64,000 bases of DNA from Amia ocellicauda (GCF_036373705.1 NC_089852.1:31571707-31635706); one strand, 5' to 3'; shown: positions 22,935-33,992, numbered from the stretch's first letter. Made by a program: numbers and translations. The notes: generated from the sequence alone by a model not told the origin.

Positions 22935-22958
22935 TAGAAGCTTTGTAGTGACCCGCTA

Positions 22959-23935
22959 CACATGTCAGACAAGAACTTGGACTTGTAAAGCACTTTAGAG
23001 AAGGTTACCAGAAGCCCAATGAAAGTCAGATCAATTTGTGCAAGGCCCTGTGTTTCCACTGACCAGTCACCACGAATGATCTCTTGAAGAACATGTAATA
23101 CTGCAGGAAGCCTATCTGTAAGATTACAGCAGGCTTAATGTCTGCATGCCCACCTAGTGTCACTTTTGAAGTGTTTTTGAAGTTTACGAGGCTGGCCATC
23201 ATACATCTCCTTCTGAATTTCAAGCCACTTTTGGTGTACATAAGAGCCGGACATAAAAACATAAAGCTTCTGTAGAAGAGAAAAGAAGAAATGGGCTTCA
23301 GGAACTGACTTGACCGTGTCAACAAGCACTAGATTTAAACAATGTGCATTGCAATGTACATAAAATGCATGCTTTGCTACCTGCTAGATCTGTGTAGAAA
23401 CAACTGAGTGTTTGCCACTCATAACAGCAGCACTGTCATAGCCCTGTCCAACAAGGTTGCTTTGATATTCCAGACCATATCTTTCAAGGCACTTAATTAT
23501 CATGCCATTATCAGCTTGCTGAAAGTTTAAAAGGATCTCATGGACTACCCTATCATAATAATAACTCAAGAACAGAGAAAACTGTACTTAAGATCTTTGG
23601 TTTCATCAGCAATAACACTGAAGACCTCACTTTCTTTAACCTCTTTAATAATCTCACCCCGGACAATCTCTGCTAAGCACTCCAGTATTTCATTCTGGAT
23701 CATTGTACTAGTGTACTTGGCATTACCACATCCATCTATTTGTTTCTATATTAGAGGATTATGTTTAGCTATTTCCTCCAAAATGGCTAAGAAGTTAACT
23801 TTATTGTGAGAATTCTCACATTCTCTGTGACCTCTTTGTGCAATATGTCTGTAAACAATACAATAGCAGAACTCAAAATTAACTTGATGGAGATTCTTAA
23901 TGGCATGACCATCTGTAAATAACGTTAGCAAGCCT
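22959..23935 (-). pseudogene. hAT (ZMYM1-like) transposase, N-terminal and middle part
   Basis: Minus-strand order: VNFEFCYCIVYRHIAQRGHR and EEIAKHNPLI (23746-23931), SYYYDRVVHEILLNFQQADN and GLEYQSNLVGQGYDSAAVMS (23384-23569), LVDTVKSVPEAHFFFSLLQK (23270-23329) and DTRWACRH near 23140. This is the RNase H-like catalytic domain of the hAT/ZMYM1-like family (the GYDGA..MSG and N..LV.DTVKSV..A blocks are typical). Translation stops at the gypsy junction (..KSKFLSDM at 22959). The C-terminus is at 15456-16081. Confidence 0.88.
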
Positions 23936-24053
23936 AGTTACCCATGGCAACTGTAGTTTTCAACTATGATCCCTTCTAAAACCAATAACTCAGGCTACGT
24001 GCCTGTAAGCAGACTTCCTACTGAAAATCACCATGCCCAGAATGCATCGGCAG

Positions 24054-24180
24054 GTTTACATGGGGTGCGACACGCAGACTTTAGTCATTCTCTGGTCAGA
24101 TTCTGCTTATTTAGCCAATGAATGCTCAAACATTCTGTAGATTCTGTGCAGAATGACTGTGTGTCGCACCCCATGTAAAC
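24054..24180. repeat. Foldback element, 127 bp
   Basis: Perfect 20-bp terminal inverted repeats: gtttacatggggtgcgacac at 24054-24073 and its exact complement at 24161-24180, with further partial pairing inside. It has the form of a miniature inverted-repeat transposon. No transposase-bearing relative is in the window, and a target duplication is not clear. Confidence 0.75.
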
Positions 24181-24510
24181 ACAGATTTAATATGTTGGAA
24201 TCATTGTAGGACATTAAAAAGTATTTGATTTAAATCAAAAGAGGCAGTAAGTGACCGGGTTTTATTTATGTAGCTACTGAATTTAATAGGTACTGTAGGT
24301 ATGTGACTAAATTTAAATGTCACCAATTACCCCGGTAAAAAAAAAAATGAAATTTGGTACCAAAACCATGCCTGTACCTTCATTATTAATGAAGTTATCA
24401 CCAATTAACACTCAGCATATTATACTATTTTCTTCCATTTATTTACCATTGAAATTGGAAAAAATTACTGATTGAATTAATTGATTAATTGAAGCTTCAC
24501 ATAAAGGCTA
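24181..24510. other. AT-rich spacer
   Basis: Nothing recognised. Confidence 0.5.
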
Positions 24511-24514
24511 ATTC

Positions 24515-25632
24515 TCAAATTGGAAGCTGTAGGCATTCAGGGTAATGTAAGTAGATGGATTATGAACTGGTTGATGTATAGGAAACAGAGGGTGTTGATT
24601 AGAGGAGTTGCTTCTAATTGGAGTGAGGTTGTTAGTGGAGTTCCACAGCGATCAGTACTAGGGCCTTTGCTTTTTCTAATCTATATTAATGATCTGGACT
24701 CTGAGATAGTTAGCAAACTTGTCAAATTTGCAGATGATACTGAAATAGGTGGCTCAGCAGATACAATCTTGGCAGCACAGGCTATTCAGAGGGACTTGGA
24801 TAATATTCAGTTGTGGGATGACACCTGGCAGATGAAATTCAATGTGGACAAGTGCAAGGTAAAACATGCAGCTAACAAAAATGTCCACTATAATTACACT
24901 TATGGGAGGTACAGATCTAGATGAAGTAACGCAAGAGAAAGACCTAGGAGTCTATGTGGACTCCTCACTCTCCCCATCCAAACAATGTGGGGAAGCAATA
25001 AAAAAGGCAAATAGAATGCTTGGGTATATTGTGAAAAGTGTAGAATTTAAAACAAGGGAAGTAATGTTAAGACTGTACAATGCGCTAGTTAGACCTCATC
25101 TGGAATACTGTGTACAGTTCTGGGCTCCACACTTCAAGAAGGATATCGCTGCTCTAGAGGCAGTTCAGAGGAGAGCAACCAGACTTATTCCAGGTCTGAA
25201 GGGAATGTCCTACTCGGAGAGACTGAGGGAACTGAACCTTTTCACCCTGGAACAGAGGAGACTATGTGGGGACTTGATCCAAGTCTTCAAAATCATGAAA
25301 GGCATTGACCACATCAAACCAGAGGAGCTTTTCCAGATCAGCAGGGACACACGCACCCAGGGACAAAAATGGGAATTGGGCTTCAAGGCATTCAAAATGG
25401 AAAACAGGAGACACTTCTTCACACAGAGAGTCATCACAATCTGGAACAAACTCCCCAGCGATGTGGTTGAAGCTGAAAATTTGGGAACATTTAAAAATAG
25501 ACTGGATAGGATCCTTGGATCACTTTATTATTAATATTATATTATATAATATTATATAATATTAATGGACACCAAACGAGCACAATGGGTCGAATTGCCT
25601 CCTCTTGTAAACTTTCTTATGTTCTTATGTTC
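24515..25632 (+). mobile_element. CR1/Rex-like LINE, 3' half
   Basis: 5'-truncated plus-strand copy. RT is at 24520-24924: LEAVGIQGNVSRWIMNWLMY, VVSGVPQRSVLGPLLFLIYI and KFADDTEIGGSAD, with the catalytic FADD kept. A frameshift near 24870-24924 leads to 24866-25534, the C-terminal domain ending in FFTQRVITIWNKLPSDVVEA. The 3' UTR ends with ttgtaaactttcttatgttc and a repeated tcttatgttctta at 25618-25637. Related copies lie at 12110, 41250 and 57046. One base change would restore the frame over this part, but the 5' half is absent. Confidence 0.92.
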
Positions 25633-25995
25633 TTAAAAATGCTCTAAATTAAAAAAAATTATGAAGGATATATCATAGAAATGACAAATGGATGATATTA
25701 CTTGTATATTGTTCTTCATATAAGTTGGTAACAGACTTCAGTCAGGTTAATTTGATGATGATGATAATGATAATAATAATAATTATAATAATAATACATT
25801 GAATTAAGTATTAAGAAGGCATTACTAATAGTACATATGGGAAAAATACACAGACCAAAATAAATCCAAGCCATACATTTCAAAGAGAAGAGTAAGAAAT
25901 GTATGATTTGACTGGCAACAGTGAGCGCACATTTATTTTATAAACTTATTTGTAGTCAATCAGATCACACCATTTATTAACAGAGCAAAAGCAAG

Positions 25996-26056
<61 letters not shown>

Positions 26057-26157
26057 TAATAACTGACAAAAACAATAATCATTCACTACATACAAATTAA
26101 TATTGCAATGAAAACGCAATTGTAGATGTCTATAAACTAAGTATCCCTATAACATGA
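25633..26157. repeat. Spacer with (AAT)n microsatellite
   Basis: AAT units run over about 25996-26055, and a shorter run lies near 25760-25795. No gene seen. Confidence 0.8.
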
Positions 26158-26662
26158 GTTGTGCATGCATACATCCCCTCCAGACCACTGCGCTCCTCCA
26201 GTGCTAGACTAACTCTACCTCCTCTCCACTCTCCTTCCTCCAGAGCCCGCTCCTTCTCATCCCTGGCCCCTAAATGGTGGAATGACCTGCCCACCGAAGT
26301 CAAAACAGCAGAGTCCTTGACCTCCTTCCGGCGCTTACTCAAGACACATCTTTTCAGACTTGTAATATTAGTCCTTTATCCCTGCTAGATAGCACTTCAC
26401 TGTGACCCTACATCTTGACAGCACTTAGCTTTTACCGTGCAGGATGTAGGACCTCACTTACTGTGCTTGCCTGTTTAAATTGTAAATTGGAATTTGTAAA
26501 ATTTATTATTTTGAATTGCTTTGTTTTAGTTTAATTGAATTTGTAATGATTGATGCCTTTTACTTAACTGTATTTTTGCACTTTGTTTTACACTTATGTT
26601 GTAAGTCGCCCTGGATAAGGGCATCTGCCAAGAAATAAAAATAATTATAATAATAATAATGC
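26158..26662 (+). mobile_element. L2-like LINE 3' end
   Basis: 26161-26388 reads SRARSFSSLAPKWWNDLPTE and SLTSFRRLLKTHLF, the C-terminal end of an L2-type LINE polyprotein. It is followed by a 3' UTR ending aagtcgccctggataagggc and atctgccaagaaataaaaat, then AATAAT repeats. The RT and endonuclease are absent. It is the fullest copy of the tail found at 8421, 13258, 34998 and 57456. Confidence 0.88.
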
Positions 26663-27109
26663 GTCCACTTCAATATAGGCTATAGCACTGCTATTTAAGT
26701 TAAGGAACCTAAATGGGTGTTGTTTGGACACTTCCACTCCTTTGATTGCTTAAATAAATGTCACAGTGAAAGCTAACTGTTTGTCATATGTTTTAAATGT
26801 GAAACAGATATATCTGTGGGGTGGGGGTGGAGGTTGCATTTTCTTTATATGTACAAGTGAAAAGGTTGGGAATGGTTGTCTTAGCAGAAATAAAATTAAG
26901 CTCAGAAACAGTATTTAAACTTGATCAACTTACCATCATTTGTCTGGAAAATACCTTGGAATATTACTGTGCACATGCGGAGCAGAAAGCAGATTTTGAC
27001 GATACCACCAGTGTTAAATTAATAACTCCACTTCTCCCGCCAGGACTCTTGCAGTAACTTTTATAAAATAAACTATAACCCATTGTCCACAATTAATTGC
27101 AACACATTT
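26663..27109. other. Spacer
   Basis: No gene or repeat recognised. Confidence 0.5.
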
Positions 27110-27197
27110 GAGTGAAATGGTGGGGGGCGCTCAGGGGGCCAATCAGATTTCATCAGGGGCCAGTGCCCCTGCGCCCCGGCCCCGGCTCCACCCCTGC
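27110..27197 (-). repeat. hAT-like terminal fragment
   Basis: Read on the minus strand it begins caggggtggagccggggccg and continues gcgcaggggcactggcccct, the look of fish hAT termini (CAGGGGTGG-type ends). Only one end is seen. It lies directly against the HECT-like fragment. Confidence 0.45.
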
Positions 27198-27199
27198 AT

Positions 27200-27602
27200 T
27201 CATGAAAGTCTAACAGAGTTGTGGAATCTGTTATATGAAACCCATACGTCAGGAACTACCTATGAAGTCCCCATGCTGCATCACAGTTATCAATATCAAG
27301 AGAAGGAATGGAAAGCTGTTACTCGTATATTTGCATTTGGCTACCTTCCCACTCAGCTGGCTCCACCTTTTCTTGCAGAGGTTCTGTCATCTACAAGTGA
27401 CCACACATTGATGGATTCTTTCTTTCAGTAAATCAGTACTACTGAGAAGGGTGTCTTGCAGGAAGCTATAGCAGATTTTGAAAGTTCAGATTATGATGAG
27501 CTACTCAGTGTACTTAGCAGCCATGAATGCACAGTTTTACCAACAATGGAACACCTGGAAAGGCTGGTGCAGGAGATTGCACACAAAGAATTAGTGCAGC
27601 AG
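27200..27602 (+). pseudogene. HECT-domain (G2E3-like) protein fragment
   Basis: Plus-strand reading: ESLTELWNLLYETHTSGTTY, EVPMLHHSYQYQEKEWKAVT, FGYLPTQLAPPFLAEVL, a TAA at 27429-27431, then VLQEAIADFESSDYDELLSV and TVLPTMEHLERLVQEIAHKE. This resembles the region before and into the HECT lobe of fish G2/M-phase-specific E3 ubiquitin ligase-like proteins, which often travel in repetitive copies. The catalytic Cys region is absent. It is cut at about 27603 by the gypsy 3 element. The family call is from memory of the motif pattern. Confidence 0.55.
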
Positions 27603-28175
27603 CCAACATTTGATGTCGCTGTGACAACTGCGCGCCTTCCCCTGCCTGTTGCTGGTGGTCTTGAGTTGTACGCAGGTGTGGTCTGCTTGCAGTTCCGCCG
27701 CCTGGAGGTTCAGGGATGCACCCACCTGCATGAGGAAGTCCAACCCCAGAATGCACGTGTCCTTGATGTTCGCTAGCCCAAACTTTTGGGGAACCCTCCT
27801 GTTACCAAAGCTCACCACCAACACCTTACTGCCTCTCATGAAGGTGAGTTCTCTGGTGACCGACCTGAGGTAGACTTTGGTGGTTTGCCAGCTGAGGGGG
27901 TTGACTCCCCCAGTTCCTGGTAGCAGTCCGGGACGGAGGAGGGAGATGGTGGAGCCGGTGTCGACCAGGGCCTGGCATGCCTGTCCCTCCACCCTGCATG
28001 GGAGGTACAGGCTCCTGCCCTGGCCAAATCGGCCCACTTCAGCGATGAGGGGAGGAGAGGGTGGTGGGGTGCAGGGCAGCATTCCCCTCACTGAGCTGCC
28101 CAGCTGGCGTTTCCCGGCGGTTGTTTGGCAGCGCGAGGAGCCAGAGCCAGGCACCACCGGGCAATGTGTCCCCAC
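27603..28175 (-). pseudogene. Gypsy 3 protease region
   Basis: The minus-strand frame contains the retropepsin core CQALVDTGSTISLLRPGLLP with an intact DTGS active site, and later KDTCILGLDFLMQVGASLNL, the ILG.DFL block. The reading runs on to about 27591 before a stop. It is preceded in another frame by Gag. The domain is well kept, but it is separated from any RT. Confidence 0.88.
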
Positions 28176-28279
28176 TCACCGCAGCAATGACGCACAATCG
28201 TGGGGTTCCGGGTTTTGGGAGCCCTCTGATGGACCTCTCTCTCTTCGGGCATCTCTCCCTCCTCTTCTGGGTCAGCTGC

Positions 28280-29070
28280 TCAGCAGGTGGATGTACTGCT
28301 AGTGGGTGACCGGCTCTGGTGGCTTAACCCGAACACCGTGTCCATGAGCCAGGCAGAAGCCAGTGCTGTGTTTAGGGTGTGTGGTCTAGCGACCAGGACT
28401 TGGTACTGCAGAGTGTCAGGTGTCAGTCCCCTGGTGAAAGCTTGCAGTGCCAGTTCCTCCAGCACTGCCATGGGGAAATCGGGGTAGCCCCCCCTCACCA
28501 GGAAACCGATGTCAGCAGTGAAGGCTCTCGGGCTGTCTTTGGGGCGTCACCATCGCGCTGTTAGCTGGTCACGGCATTTCTCGGCTGTCTCACCCTCCCA
28601 GAAATGTCTTTCCAGGGCCGCCGACAGCTCCTTGAAGTCAAGCCGTCTCTGTGGTGCGATGACTCGGAGTGCCTGGAATGCCTTACCTTCGAGTGCTGTG
28701 GCTAGCTCTTCTGCCCACTCCTCAGGTCCCCAACTGTTGGCCCAGGCAACTATTTCAAACTGGGCAAAGTATGTCTCTCAGGCCCCCACCCATCGTACCT
28801 CGCCAGCCGTGTCTTCTTGGGGGGAGTGTTCCATTCTTCACCCCAGGTTCCCCTACCTGGAGCGGCTGGGGTTTCCTCACCGTCTCCCAACAGCGGCGGG
28901 GGGCTGTCCCAGCCAGCTCCGTGCTTTCACCCTGGTTTGGGTCCCAGCTATGGCCGCAGTCAGGTCTGCGGCTGCAGGGCGGTGTCTCCAGCTCTGGTCA
29001 TAGCTCTTCCATCTCCCGTGTGAGCTCGTCAATGTCTTCCTCTAGTCAAAGCCGCAGGGTTCTTGTTCTT
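28280..29070 (-). pseudogene. Gypsy 3 Gag
   Basis: Minus-strand pieces ERHFWEGETAEKCRDQLTAR, a TGA, then PKDSPRAFTADIGFLVRGGY and ELALQAFTRGLTPDTLQYQV .. VARPHTLNTALASAW. This matches the capsid region of vertebrate gypsy Gag (F.G....C...L..R.R......A.DI..L.RR.YP). At least one stop; 5' residues are hard to frame. Confidence 0.8.
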
Positions 29071-29076
29071 CTATCC

Positions 29077-29094
29077 ATCCCACTTCTGACACTA
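29077..29094 (-). other. Primer-binding site of gypsy 3 (tRNA-Leu type)
   Basis: Minus strand TAGTGTCAGAAGTGGGAT, two bases inside the LTR end. It matches the 3' end of vertebrate tRNA-Leu (..ATCCCACTTCTGACA plus CCA) apart from one base in the CCA part. The same type of site is at 2331-2348. Confidence 0.75.
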
Positions 29095-29096
29095 AT

Positions 29097-29426
29097 TGTA
29101 ATGGTTTTGGGTTACTATCGGCGGCAAAAGGATGATGATGAGAGACTGGTACAACAGAACTTTATTGAAAATAACTCAGGAACACACACACAACAGTCCT
29201 GGCAAATGGCTTTTATAGCCTCAGTGCAGGTTGGAGGGAACTTCAAATGGACCAATCACGGCCTCTCTCAGGTGTATGCTACCATTGGTCCAGACCTGAA
29301 CAATGGGAACTTGAGATAGAACAGCAGGGAAAGCAGTGGAGGAGAGAGAGAGAGACATAGCTGCAGTACAACACAAACATAGATCATATTAACACAAAAG
29401 CTATAGACTTGACGCTAGCCATTACA
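29097..29426 (-). repeat. LTR of gypsy 3 (330 bp)
   Basis: Ends are TGTAATGG..CCATTACA, perfect 8-bp inverted repeats. It sits next to the primer site and upstream of gag. No second copy is in the window. Confidence 0.85.
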
Positions 29427-30340
29427 AAACATTACCTTTTACTATGGGAGTTTGCTACCAGTAATAGGATCAACACTCTGAAAGAACTGTATACTATCAC
29501 GCAACCTGTTTTCATTTTACAAGATTAAAATATGCCCCATCTCACACAGTGTGCACCCTGTTTGCAATGGCTTATATTTCTTCCTAAAACCAGGTAAGAA
29601 TATGTACGTCTTTTCTTTTGCATTGTAAACAATACATTGTGTCTTCATTATGCACAGAAACATAACCAGCTTGACTTCGTAACAGTCTTAGCAATATGTG
29701 GTTACTGAAAATAAGTTTTTGTCTATTGCAATAGTCCTTTAGTGGACTAATCTTTGTTTAAAGTGAAGTAGGGGTGTGGTTTAATGGTAAGACAACACTG
29801 CCGTCAGGTGATTTCAGCTCCTTCACAGTGTCAAAAAGCTTCCAGTTTCCTTTGCATATGTCACAGTCTGAGACAACTGTCTCAAATCATCTGCTAAGGT
29901 ATGTCAGAGAGAAGGATGAAAAGGAGCTTGCTTTGTTTTTGAGGTACTGTTCTGGATCTGACCTCTTTCTTTCCAAGACTATTAGGCTCGTCTTCACTGA
30001 AATTAATGCATTTACTTGAAGACCAGTTACTCATACATGTTCCTGCACTTTAGAGTTGGCAAAGAGCTCTGAAAACAATGCCGATTTCAAATCTGAATTC
30101 AACTCTGCTAAATAGCAGTGTTTGGGTTATGGACATTTGCGAGTTCTTCAGTGGACAATTTTAAAGGGGAACTTTGATTATATTGTTTATAGATAATATA
30201 ATGGTAATATAGATAACATTTTATTTACATCCGGACCTTTTTTTTTTTTACTCCGTTTACAGTGTTCCATTTTTAAGCTTGCTTTAAATGGACTCGTCTA
30301 AAGAATTTGAGAACTACACTTCTCATCACCCACATAATAG
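29427..30340. other. Spacer
   Basis: Nothing recognised; small chance frames only. Confidence 0.5.
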
Positions 30341-30432
30341 ATACCAGGGGTGGAAAGTGACGAATTACAACTACTCTCATTTCTGTAATTGAGTAGTATT
30401 TTCGTGTACTTGTACTTTGAGTATTAGTTTGA
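30341..30432 (+). repeat. hAT-like MITE end
   Basis: Begins caggggtggaaagtgacgaa and continues with actcatttctgtaattgagtag-type sequence and ttcgtgtacttgtactttga. I recognise this as the terminal part of a very common fish hAT-type short repeat. The other end is not seen. Confidence 0.6.
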
Positions 30433-31799
30433 GACGAGTATTAGTGATTAGGCATGTAATTTTTTTTTAACCGAAATCGAAGATCGATCAAAATGAACGT
30501 TTCATTTCGACCATTGAATTTAAAGATGGGGTTGTGATTTATTTGGCTTTGCCAAACCAATATTAATTCAAGTATCAGAAAAAATAAAATGACAGCAGAC
30601 AGTAAATATCTCTGCGTGTGTGCATTTCTCCCACTTATCTGTTCTATGTCACTAAATATTTTAATTAAATTCCTCCTCAGCTGTGAACTCCTCAAATGTA
30701 ATAAGTTATAAACACTTTCTTCTCCAACCAAGGAACCTGCAGTTTATGCGGCAGGATATACTGAATACAATATAGCCAACAATCTGGGTTTTGTAATGGA
30801 AATAAGTCATTGAGAAAGTTATAATCCTGTTGATTCCTGAAACGTGATTTTCACAAATCATATATTAATATTTTATCATCATTATTGTATTAGCAGATTT
30901 GCAGCTGCTATAGCGCTTGTCTGTCTGCCCTGTGATCGGCTCAGCAAGTTTCTATCTTTCTTTTGGAATTCATCTCGATGACGTTGCAAACCCATGTCTC
31001 TGGATCGGTGTTTGATGCGAATTATTGTATATTATATGGCACTGTATTGTTGAAAAGCACGTTTACTGTGTAGCAGTGAGAATACTTTTTTTTCCGGGAC
31101 AAATTAAACTACGCCACCTCTTAATATTCCCTGGGGCAAGAGGAACCCCAATATTTTGATCACACTCCTATGGTCAGTCCTAGCCAATGGCTTTGCTCCC
31201 CGCTCAGACCCTGTTAAAGTAAATGACTCAAGGAAACAGGTTTTATGGTATAAAGAGTATACAAAATATTTTATTAACAAAGACAAGTGCAATGGACTCG
31301 GTGACCAGGCAATGGCAGTACTGCACACTCTCCAAAAGGAGAGAGTCCCCTATTAAAACGATACTCAAAGAGAAGGGAACGATTACAGAAAATCACCCCT
31401 GCATCAACAACACTCCCCCCACAAGAAAACCCAAAAGAAAATGCAACCAAATACAAAGTATATAAAAAGAGGAAACGCCAAGAAAATGAGCAATAAAGTT
31501 AACACAACACACCAAATAAGTTTACCCATATAAGTGGGTAATGCAGGCGTAATACCCAGTTCCTCGATTGCGTTGTAAGCGCTGATGTAATAGCGTTGCA
31601 TTGCCAGAGAAAACAGTTCTAACCAGATGCACAATTGCACAAAGAAAATGGAAAGGAACAGTTTCCCAAATGCATAACAATACCTTGACTGACCCCAAAA
31701 TACTAGTGCCACTAGTTTGGGAAACCGTTACTTTAAAATGAACTATAGCAATACATTAATGCAAATAAATTCCATACAAAATGTTAAGGTACAATGCTT
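30433..31799. other. Spacer
   Basis: No gene recognised. 31100-31500 has a purine-rich, C-rich composition that differs from its flanks and may be an unassigned repeat. Confidence 0.4.
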
Positions 31800-32150
31800 C
31801 AGTTGAAGCAACCCTTCGGATTCCCCAGTGAATCAGGCACCCCAGTCAGCGCTTCCATTAACAGATGAGACTTTTCAACAGGAGACAGGCCCGGGAAGTA
31901 AAGTATCTGACACAATGTCTGTTCGTTTATCTTAATTTATTGAAAGTTTCACACAGCCTTTTATACATCTACAAGCAATATTTCAAAGGAGGTTCGGGGC
32001 AGTCCCGAACCTGAATGATATTTTTTTGGCATATGTCCCGGGGCAGTTCCGAGACACGGGAAGAAATAATTGATAAGGTATTCTTTATAATTGGGAAAAC
32101 AATATTTCATCCAGACATGGAAGCACTGGTACCAAGGACACAGCACACAC
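31800..32150 (-). repeat. LTR-like segment
   Basis: On the minus strand it has a TATA box (gtataaaaggctgtgtgaaa) followed about 20 bases later by aataaatta, and an upstream inverted motif (ttcgggactgccccgaacct). This U3-R-U5-like order suggests an LTR. No TG..CA boundaries, partner LTR or coding region are seen, so the limits are approximate. Confidence 0.35.
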
Positions 32151-32607
32151 TATACTGATAAGAACGTGATATATATAGTTTTGATTCATTAACTAAAGAA
32201 TGTCCACGGCAGTAAACTATCTCTATCTGCCACACAGATAAGTCTAAGCAGAGAAATAAGAACAAAGAAACACTTATAAGAGCAAGTTTTAACTAGTATC
32301 TTACTGGAAAGCAATTTTTACCCCAACACAAAAAACGGTGGTGGACACTAAAACCTACAAAGTAATACAAAAGCAATTAGTATCAACCACAATTAAAATA
32401 AACCAAAACAAAATAAACTTAAAAATATTACCTCCAAGGAAGACACAGCTATTTATGGCCACAACAGTCCACGTCAACCCTGCTAGTCATAAAAATAGAA
32501 AACCCCATAAAACAACAAAATCACACTAAAACAATCACACTGGAAAGGTAATAAAAGCAGCTTACCAGAAGAGGAGTAATAGTCACAGTTGCGTGTGTGC
32601 ATATATA
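32151..32607. other. AT-rich spacer
   Basis: No gene seen. The A-rich stretch at 32340-32530 gives a chance lysine-rich frame only. Confidence 0.5.
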
Positions 32608-32609
32608 TA

Positions 32610-33217
32610 CAGTGTTGTGTAAAAGTTTGAGGCAGGTGTGAAAAAAATGCTGTAACGTAAGAATGCTTCCAAAAATAGATATGTTAATAGATTATATTTA
32701 TCAATCAAACCCCTGTCTGCCTTGAAATGTCTGCCTGGGAGAGACCTTGCTGATGCAGTATAACCTTGTGTCTTGTTGCTGTGCTTGCCATGGTTTAAAC
32801 TGCCTTTAGCAACCTGCCTTCAGTTTGGCTGTTCCTCACCCAGTTTTATTCCTCCTACACAGTTGTTTATGTTTCAGTTAATGATTGTGTTTCAACCTAC
32901 ATATTGAATTGATGATCATTTGTACCTGTTTAGTATTATTGTTTAATCATACACCTGACCATGGCACTGACTAAGCGAACAGTAATAGGCTAAACAGTAA
33001 AAAGGGGGGCTCAGCCTCCCTGGATTTTTGATGAATTACTTAATCATTAAAGGAAGTTAATAAAACAAAAAACACGATTCCAATTAGATTGTCTTTTACA
33101 CTTGCAGTAATTACAAAACTCCCAGTTAATTGCGTAAATAAATTGTAAATTGCACCATCAGCCCCCCCCAGCTCTGAAAAAACACAGTCAGCATGGTGAA
33201 ACTTTTGCACAGTACTG
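32610..33217. mobile_element. Tc1-like element C, internally deleted (608 bp)
   Basis: Starts cagtgttgtgtaaaagtttg aggcaggtgtg and ends aaacttttgcacagtactg, flanked by TA at 32608-32609 and 33218-33219. The terminal sequence (aggcaggtgtgaaaaaaatg) is that of the family whose 3' remnant lies at 56190-56412. Only short N-terminal-type coding traces remain (e.g. the catggtttaaa region near 32790). Confidence 0.8.
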
Positions 33218-33478
33218 TATATATATATTTATATATATAGGCAGCTGTTTTCAGTGCGTTTTCGTTATTCTAGGCCTGTCATTCCATGTCATTCCAGTTT
33301 TATGATGTATATGAGGTTATTTTAAATAAAGCGTATTCAGGATTTTTGGATTCCTGTGTGGGATTTAGCTGAAGAGCCGTTATTAATGTTTTATATAAAC
33401 TGTATTATGTTTTATATTAATAATAATATGCAGACCAAGCAAAGTAAATGTATTATGCTAGAAACAACCACTTTGCAA

Positions 33479-33992
33479 GTTGTTCAGGGCATACACTCTA
33501 GACATTCCTGTCAATAATAAAAGGATCAAACTGCAGAGAGAGAGAGGGCCCACGGCTGTTTGTTAAAAGTCTGTTTGTGGACTTAATCATTTCACCAGAT
33601 AGGCATGAACTGTTTTTGTTAATGAGCGATTCACAGTTGTTAAATGATGATCGTGGGATCAAATCTTCCTGGTGCACATCAAAGAAAGACATCTGTTCTT
33701 TGGATCCCACACCTCTTCCGAGGAAGACTACCATGAACATTACAAGGGTCAGAAATCTGACCTCAAGATAACACTCTGGGAAACCCCCAGTGATTGACCC
33801 AGCCCACAGACCCACATGTCTTGCAATGTATAAAAGATGTATACTTTTGATATTCAGTGAGAGTGCCTACTGAGGTGGGAAGCTTTCATGTCGGGCCCCT
33901 TCCAGGCCTGGCATGTTAAATAAATACATTTTATCATCTATGCATCAAGACTGGGTTCTTCAACTGCCCTGAATGTTCTTTCGAAGGGTACA
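33479..33992 (+). repeat. LTR-like segment flanked by 7-bp direct repeats
   Basis: Has a TATA box (gtataaaagatg, 33828-33838) and an AATAAA signal (near 33919-33924) in the order of an LTR. The 7-bp sequence tttgcaa occurs just outside both sides (33472-33478 and 33993-33999). Near the ends are tgttcaggg and gggtaca, so TG..CA ends are possible with a base or two of slop. Candidate solo LTR of a retroviral or gypsy type. Confidence 0.45.

Larger units (their letters stand above)
18104..22958 (+). mobile_element. Ty3/gypsy retrotransposon 1, truncated at both LTRs
   Basis: Plus-strand order gag, zinc knuckle, protease, RT, RNase H, integrase is that of Ty3/gypsy. The coding part runs 18270-22934 with many frameshifts. 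A 33-bp direct repeat (aacccttagtagaagctttg .. gacccgcta) lies at 18104-18136 and 22926-22958, where normal LTRs of some hundred bases would be. The right copy overlaps the end of pol. Right of it, the hAT transposase reading resumes at once, so the element sits inside that hAT gene. Confidence 0.85.
27603..29426 (-). mobile_element. Ty3/gypsy retrotransposon 3, 5' part only
   Basis: Minus-strand order LTR (29097-29426), primer site, gag (about 28280-29070), protease (27591-28175). RT and everything after are missing; the element ends inside or just after the protease against the HECT-like fragment. Confidence 0.85.

Noticed and set aside
28509..29319. Plus-strand open frames of 164 and 216 aa
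   Set aside because: Antisense to gypsy 3 gag and its LTR; Pro/Ser-rich with no domain.
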